DNA of 8,706 nucleotides from the NCBI GenBank assembly GCA_904502145.1, contig CAJGDH010000068.1, positions 1 through 8,706 of the forward strand, written 5' to 3'. The notes beneath the pieces are model-generated. The model saw nothing but the letters and a program-made list of their open reading frames with translations, did not search any database and was not told where the DNA came from. The position numbers and the translations under genes are program-made. Position 1 is the stretch's first letter; each line of letters begins with the position of its first letter. The stretch is from an uncultured Eubacterium sp. (lineage in GTDB: Bacteria > Bacillota > Clostridia > Lachnospirales > Lachnospiraceae). Shown here piece after piece: positions 6,465 to 8,706 of this stretch.

Positions 6465-7934
6465 ATGATCTATTTATTTCAGAACAGCAGAGAATACGAT
6501 TATGATGTAAGGGCGATTGCCCTTACATTTTTCGAGAGGGCAAAAATTCAGGAAGTGTCCGAAACCGAGTGGGACCGGCAAAAATCTGCCGCCTCCCCGG
6601 AGGAGGACACCCTGTTTATGCGCATCGAATATTCGGATAAACATATCGACGGGGAGATCCGGTCATCTGAAGGAAAAACAGCTTCACAGAGCGTGGACTG
6701 CGACTACCTGGACCATGAACACTGCCGCAATGATGTCTCCAGATTTCTTTACCGCCTGTGCTCGGCATTTACCGGCAGGGTGCTGCCCTGGGGGACACTG
6801 ACGGGGATCCGCCCCACCAAGATCATCATGAAATGGATGGAAGAAGAGGAGAACGGAGCTGTCCTGGAACAAAGGTTTACGGACACCTACCTGGCTGACC
6901 CCCAGAAGGCAAGTCTGTGCCGGAGGGTGGCAGCCAAAGAAAGGGAGATTCTTTCCGCCCATAATTATGAGGAGGAATACAGTCTCTATATCGGTATCCC
7001 CTTCTGCCCCACCACCTGTCTGTACTGTTCATTTGCTTCCTTTCCCGTGTCCGCCTTCAAAGACCGCATGGAACCCTATCTCCATGCCCTCTTTCAGGAG
7101 ATGCGGTACGTATCCCGGGTCTGCCGGAAACCCCTCACCTCCATCTATGTGGGAGGAGGAACCCCCACCGCTTTGGACGAGGATTCCCTGCAGAGGCTGA
7201 TGGATGAGATCCACCGGCTCTTTCCCGTGGATTCCATCCGGGAATTTACCGTGGAAGCAGGCAGACCGGACAGCATAAACCGAAAGAAACTGGAGATCCT
7301 TAAGGAAGCCGGCGTGGGAAGGATCAGCATCAATCCCCAGACCATGCACCAGGAGACCCTCGATCTCATCGGGCGTGCCCATACGGTGGACCAGACCAGG
7401 GAAGCTTATGCCCTGGCCAGGGAAACAGGATTTCCCGTGATCAATATGGATATAATATCCGGACTTCCCGGGGAGGATATCCGCCATATCCGCGGAACCC
7501 TGGAGGAGCTCTTTGCCCTTAAGCCGGAGAACCTTACGGTACATTCCCTGGCCATCAAAAGGGCGGCCCATCTGAATATGGAGATGGAACGTTACCAGAG
7601 CCTGGTCAAAGGGACCAGCAATGACATGCTCAGACTGGCGGACCAGGTATGCAGCCAGATGGGTATGGAACCTTACTACATGTACCGGCAGAAGAATATT
7701 CCCGGGAACCTGGAGAATATCGGCTACAGCCTGCCCGGTGCCGAGGGGCTTTACAACATCCTCATCATGGAGGAGAAGCAGGACATCATCGCCTGCGGTG
7801 CAGGATCCTCCACAAAATATGTCTTCCCGTCCGAGAACAGGATCGAGAGGACGGAAAATGTAAAGAATATTGACCACTACATACAGAGGATCGGGGAAAT
7901 GATCGAAAGAAAAGCCCTCTATCTTGGAGAATAA
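6465..7934 (+). CDS. hemZ: HemZ, radical-SAM coproporphyrinogen III dehydrogenase-like protein
   Basis: This is a radical-SAM enzyme of the HemN/HemW/HemZ superfamily. HemZ is thought to carry out oxygen-independent decarboxylation of coproporphyrinogen III in heme synthesis, but its activity is less well established than that of HemN, and this host may not make heme. From ATG 6465 it has 489 residues. CPTTCLYC supplies the [4Fe-4S] cysteines C181, C185 and C188; there is no extra cysteine after C188 as in HemN. GGGTP (230-234) helps bind SAM. YYMYRQKN (404-411) followed by GNLENIGYS is a HemZ-type signature, which is why I prefer HemZ over HemW. An in-frame ATG at 6429 would overlap the MBL gene by 35 bases; 6465, one base after the MBL stop, is likelier, though neither has a strong ribosome binding site. 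Codons 14-23 contain a terminator-like hairpin (6505-6532), an unusual feature. Confidence 0.92.
   Translation: MIYLFQNSREYDYDVRAIALTFFERAKIQEVSETEWDRQKSAASPEEDTLFMRIEYSDKHIDGEIRSSEGKTASQSVDCDYLDHEHCRNDVSRFLYRLCSAFTGRVLPWGTLTGIRPTKIIMKWMEEEENGAVLEQRFTDTYLADPQKASLCRRVAAKEREILSAHNYEEEYSLYIGIPFCPTTCLYCSFASFPVSAFKDRMEPYLHALFQEMRYVSRVCRKPLTSIYVGGGTPTALDEDSLQRLMDEIHRLFPVDSIREFTVEAGRPDSINRKKLEILKEAGVGRISINPQTMHQETLDLIGRAHTVDQTREAYALARETGFPVINMDIISGLPGEDIRHIRGTLEELFALKPENLTVHSLAIKRAAHLNMEMERYQSLVKGTSNDMLRLADQVCSQMGMEPYYMYRQKNIPGNLENIGYSLPGAEGLYNILIMEEKQDIIACGAGSSTKYVFPSENRIERTENVKNIDHYIQRIGEMIERKALYLGE
6505..6532 (+). terminator. intrinsic terminator-like hairpin inside hemZ
   Basis: ATGTAAGGGC (6505-6514) pairs perfectly with GCCCTTACAT (6519-6528) around the loop GATT, and a G-U pair can extend the stem by one. 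The right arm runs into TTTTT (6528-6532). This is the shape of a Rho-independent terminator on the + strand, starting about 40 bases downstream of both the MBL stop and the hemZ start. The same bases encode DVRAIALTF in frame, so it sits within the coding region. It would act only when ribosomes are not melting it. The structure is seen directly; activity is inferred. Confidence 0.6.
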
Positions 7935-7937
7935 AAT

Positions 7938-8531
7938 ATGGCAATAGATTTTGGAATACATGATACCGAGACTGCGATCCAGGATTCCCTGGGAGACGCT
8001 CTGGCGCATGGTATGTTTGTGAGCAATCTGGCCTTTCTGGTGGGGAGGGAACTCCGGCTGCCGGAGGAAGAGTGCTACAACCTGGCCGTGGCCGGCATGG
8101 TCCACGATATCGGGAAACTGCGTCTGCGCTCCTATGTCTATGAGGAGAAGGAAGCCCAGATGCAGATCGATGAGCTCCGCTACGTCAGGCTGCACCCGAC
8201 CCTGGGCTATGCGATCCTGAAAGAGAACGGGTACCCGGAATATGTGCTGAACGCGGTTCTCTACCATCACGAAAACTGGGACGGGACCGGCTATCCCAAC
8301 AACCTGAAGGGGGAGAAGATCCCTCTGGCTGCCCGTATTCTGCGGGTCTGCGACGCCTTCGGGGCCCTGATCGCAAACCGGCCTTACCGGGAAGCATTTG
8401 ATATTGAGACCGCTCTCACCATTATGGTGGAAGAGATCAAATGTTTTGACATGCACATTTTTTTGACATTTCAGAAAGTATCCCAGTCCGAAGAATTGAG
8501 ATATATGCTTAAGGACATGGGAATAGGATGA
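7938..8531 (+). CDS. stand-alone HD-GYP domain protein (putative cyclic-dinucleotide phosphodiesterase)
   Basis: HD-GYP proteins hydrolyse cyclic di-GMP or related dinucleotides at a metal centre. The 197 residues are almost entirely one HD-GYP domain: H24, HDIGK (56-60), H86, HHE (110-112), the signature DGTGYP (115-120), D139, and RPYR (148-151). All expected metal ligands are therefore present. One departure is CDAFGAL (138-144), where most family members read D-x-(Y/F)-D-A, so the second Asp is Gly142; this is not one of the main metal ligands. There is no receiver, PAS, membrane or other sensor domain, so its regulation is not visible. GGAG (7926-7929) is 8 bases before the ATG, only 3 bases separate it from hemZ, and aspS starts 22 bases later. 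The true substrate is unproven; a general HD phosphohydrolase is possible. Confidence 0.85.
   Translation: MAIDFGIHDTETAIQDSLGDALAHGMFVSNLAFLVGRELRLPEEECYNLAVAGMVHDIGKLRLRSYVYEEKEAQMQIDELRYVRLHPTLGYAILKENGYPEYVLNAVLYHHENWDGTGYPNNLKGEKIPLAARILRVCDAFGALIANRPYREAFDIETALTIMVEEIKCFDMHIFLTFQKVSQSEELRYMLKDMGIG
8444..8469 (+). repeat. 17-bp-spaced direct repeat TTTTGACAT
   Basis: TTTTGACAT occurs at 8444-8452 and again at 8461-8469, with a 17-base period, near the 3' end of the HD-GYP gene. Each copy contains a perfect TTGACA -35 box (8446-8451 and 8463-8468), and a 7-T run lies at 8458-8464. No good -10 box lies 16-18 bases after either copy, so an internal promoter for aspS is only weakly supported. 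The reading frame through the repeat is normal. Confidence 0.5.
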
Positions 8532-8553
8532 TGATACAGGAGGATAAGACATT

Positions 8554-8706
8554 ATGGCAGAATCCATGAAAGGATTAAAAAGAACACATCGCTGTACCGA
8601 GGTAGTATCTGCCCCGCTCGGCAGCACCGTAACCCTGATGGGCTGGGTTCAGAAGAGAAGAAATCTCGGAAGCGTGATCTTCGTTGACCTGCGTGACCGC
8701 AGCGGC
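8554..8706 (+). CDS. aspS: aspartyl-tRNA synthetase, N-terminal fragment
   Basis: AspRS charges tRNA-Asp (or also tRNA-Asn in the non-discriminating form). Only the first 51 codons are in the window; the gene continues past the right edge. The residues MKGLKRTHRCTEV followed by GWVQKRRNLGSVIFVDLRDRSG are the start of the N-terminal OB-fold anticodon-binding domain and match bacterial AspRS closely. AGGAGG (8538-8543) lies 10 bases before the ATG, and the HD-GYP stop is 22 bases upstream. There is no room here for a T-box leader, so transcription presumably comes from the rel operon or from within the upstream gene. Whether it is the discriminating type cannot be seen from this fragment. Confidence 0.93.
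   Translation, partial: MAESMKGLKRTHRCTEVVSAPLGSTVTLMGWVQKRRNLGSVIFVDLRDRSG

Noticed and set aside
8458..8464. Frameshift in the HD-GYP gene at the 7-T run
   Set aside because: The frame on both sides reads as normal HD-GYP sequence (FDMHIF followed by a helical tail), so no frameshift is needed.
8532..8553. T-box leader for aspS
   Set aside because: Only 22 bases separate the HD-GYP stop from the aspS start, far too short for a T-box, and no T-box sequence is visible.
7029..8627. 532-codon open frame on the minus strand across hemZ, the HD-GYP gene and aspS
   Set aside because: It is antisense to three genes with clear family motifs, has no recognisable domain, and is explained by the C/G-ending codon bias of the + strand genes.

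Overview
The window looks like a chromosomal housekeeping region of a Clostridia-class Firmicute, most likely of the Lachnospiraceae type. The evidence is strong AGGAG-type ribosome binding sites, tightly packed same-strand genes, a moderately GC-rich coding style with C/G-ending codons, and a recognisable Firmicute neighbourhood: a bifunctional Rel protein, a glyoxalase II-like hydrolase, HemZ and AspRS in order. All genes are on the + strand. No rRNA, tRNA, CRISPR array, insertion sequence or prophage gene is visible.

Layout. Positions 1-168 hold no confident gene, only a GC-rich hairpin and a possible 20-residue leader ORF that overlaps the next start codon. Positions 169-1843 hold dtd (D-aminoacyl-tRNA deacylase) and icd (eukaryote-like NADP isocitrate dehydrogenase), 16 bases apart and probably co-transcribed. 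Positions 1844-1995 are a regulatory spacer: a near-consensus sigma-A promoter followed at once by a perfect 32-bp palindrome covering the predicted transcription start. Positions 1996-3340 hold pyrB and pyrI, the catalytic and regulatory chains of aspartate transcarbamoylase, overlapping by 11 bases and closed by a good intrinsic terminator (3354-3383). A second sigma-A promoter (3403-3431) then opens what looks like one operon: rel, an MBL-fold hydrolase, hemZ, a stand-alone HD-GYP protein, and the first 51 codons of aspS, which runs off the window.

How the genes work together. The rel operon links stringent-response signalling ((p)ppGpp synthesis and hydrolysis) with a thiolester or glyoxalase-type hydrolase, a radical-SAM porphyrin enzyme, a possible cyclic-dinucleotide phosphodiesterase and aspartate tRNA charging. 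pyrBI is a self-contained unit for the committed step of pyrimidine synthesis, with its own promoter and terminator. icd supplies 2-oxoglutarate and NADPH, and dtd protects translation from D-amino acids.

I do not see an undescribed multi-gene system. The signals most worth checking are non-coding: the perfect palindrome at the pyrB start site, a canonical intrinsic terminator lying inside the hemZ reading frame (6505-6532), the abrupt AT-rich block at the 5' end of pyrB, and possible coupled leader ORFs before dtd and pyrB. The single-domain HD-GYP gene downstream of rel, at a place where related genomes often carry hisS, is the most unusual coding feature.
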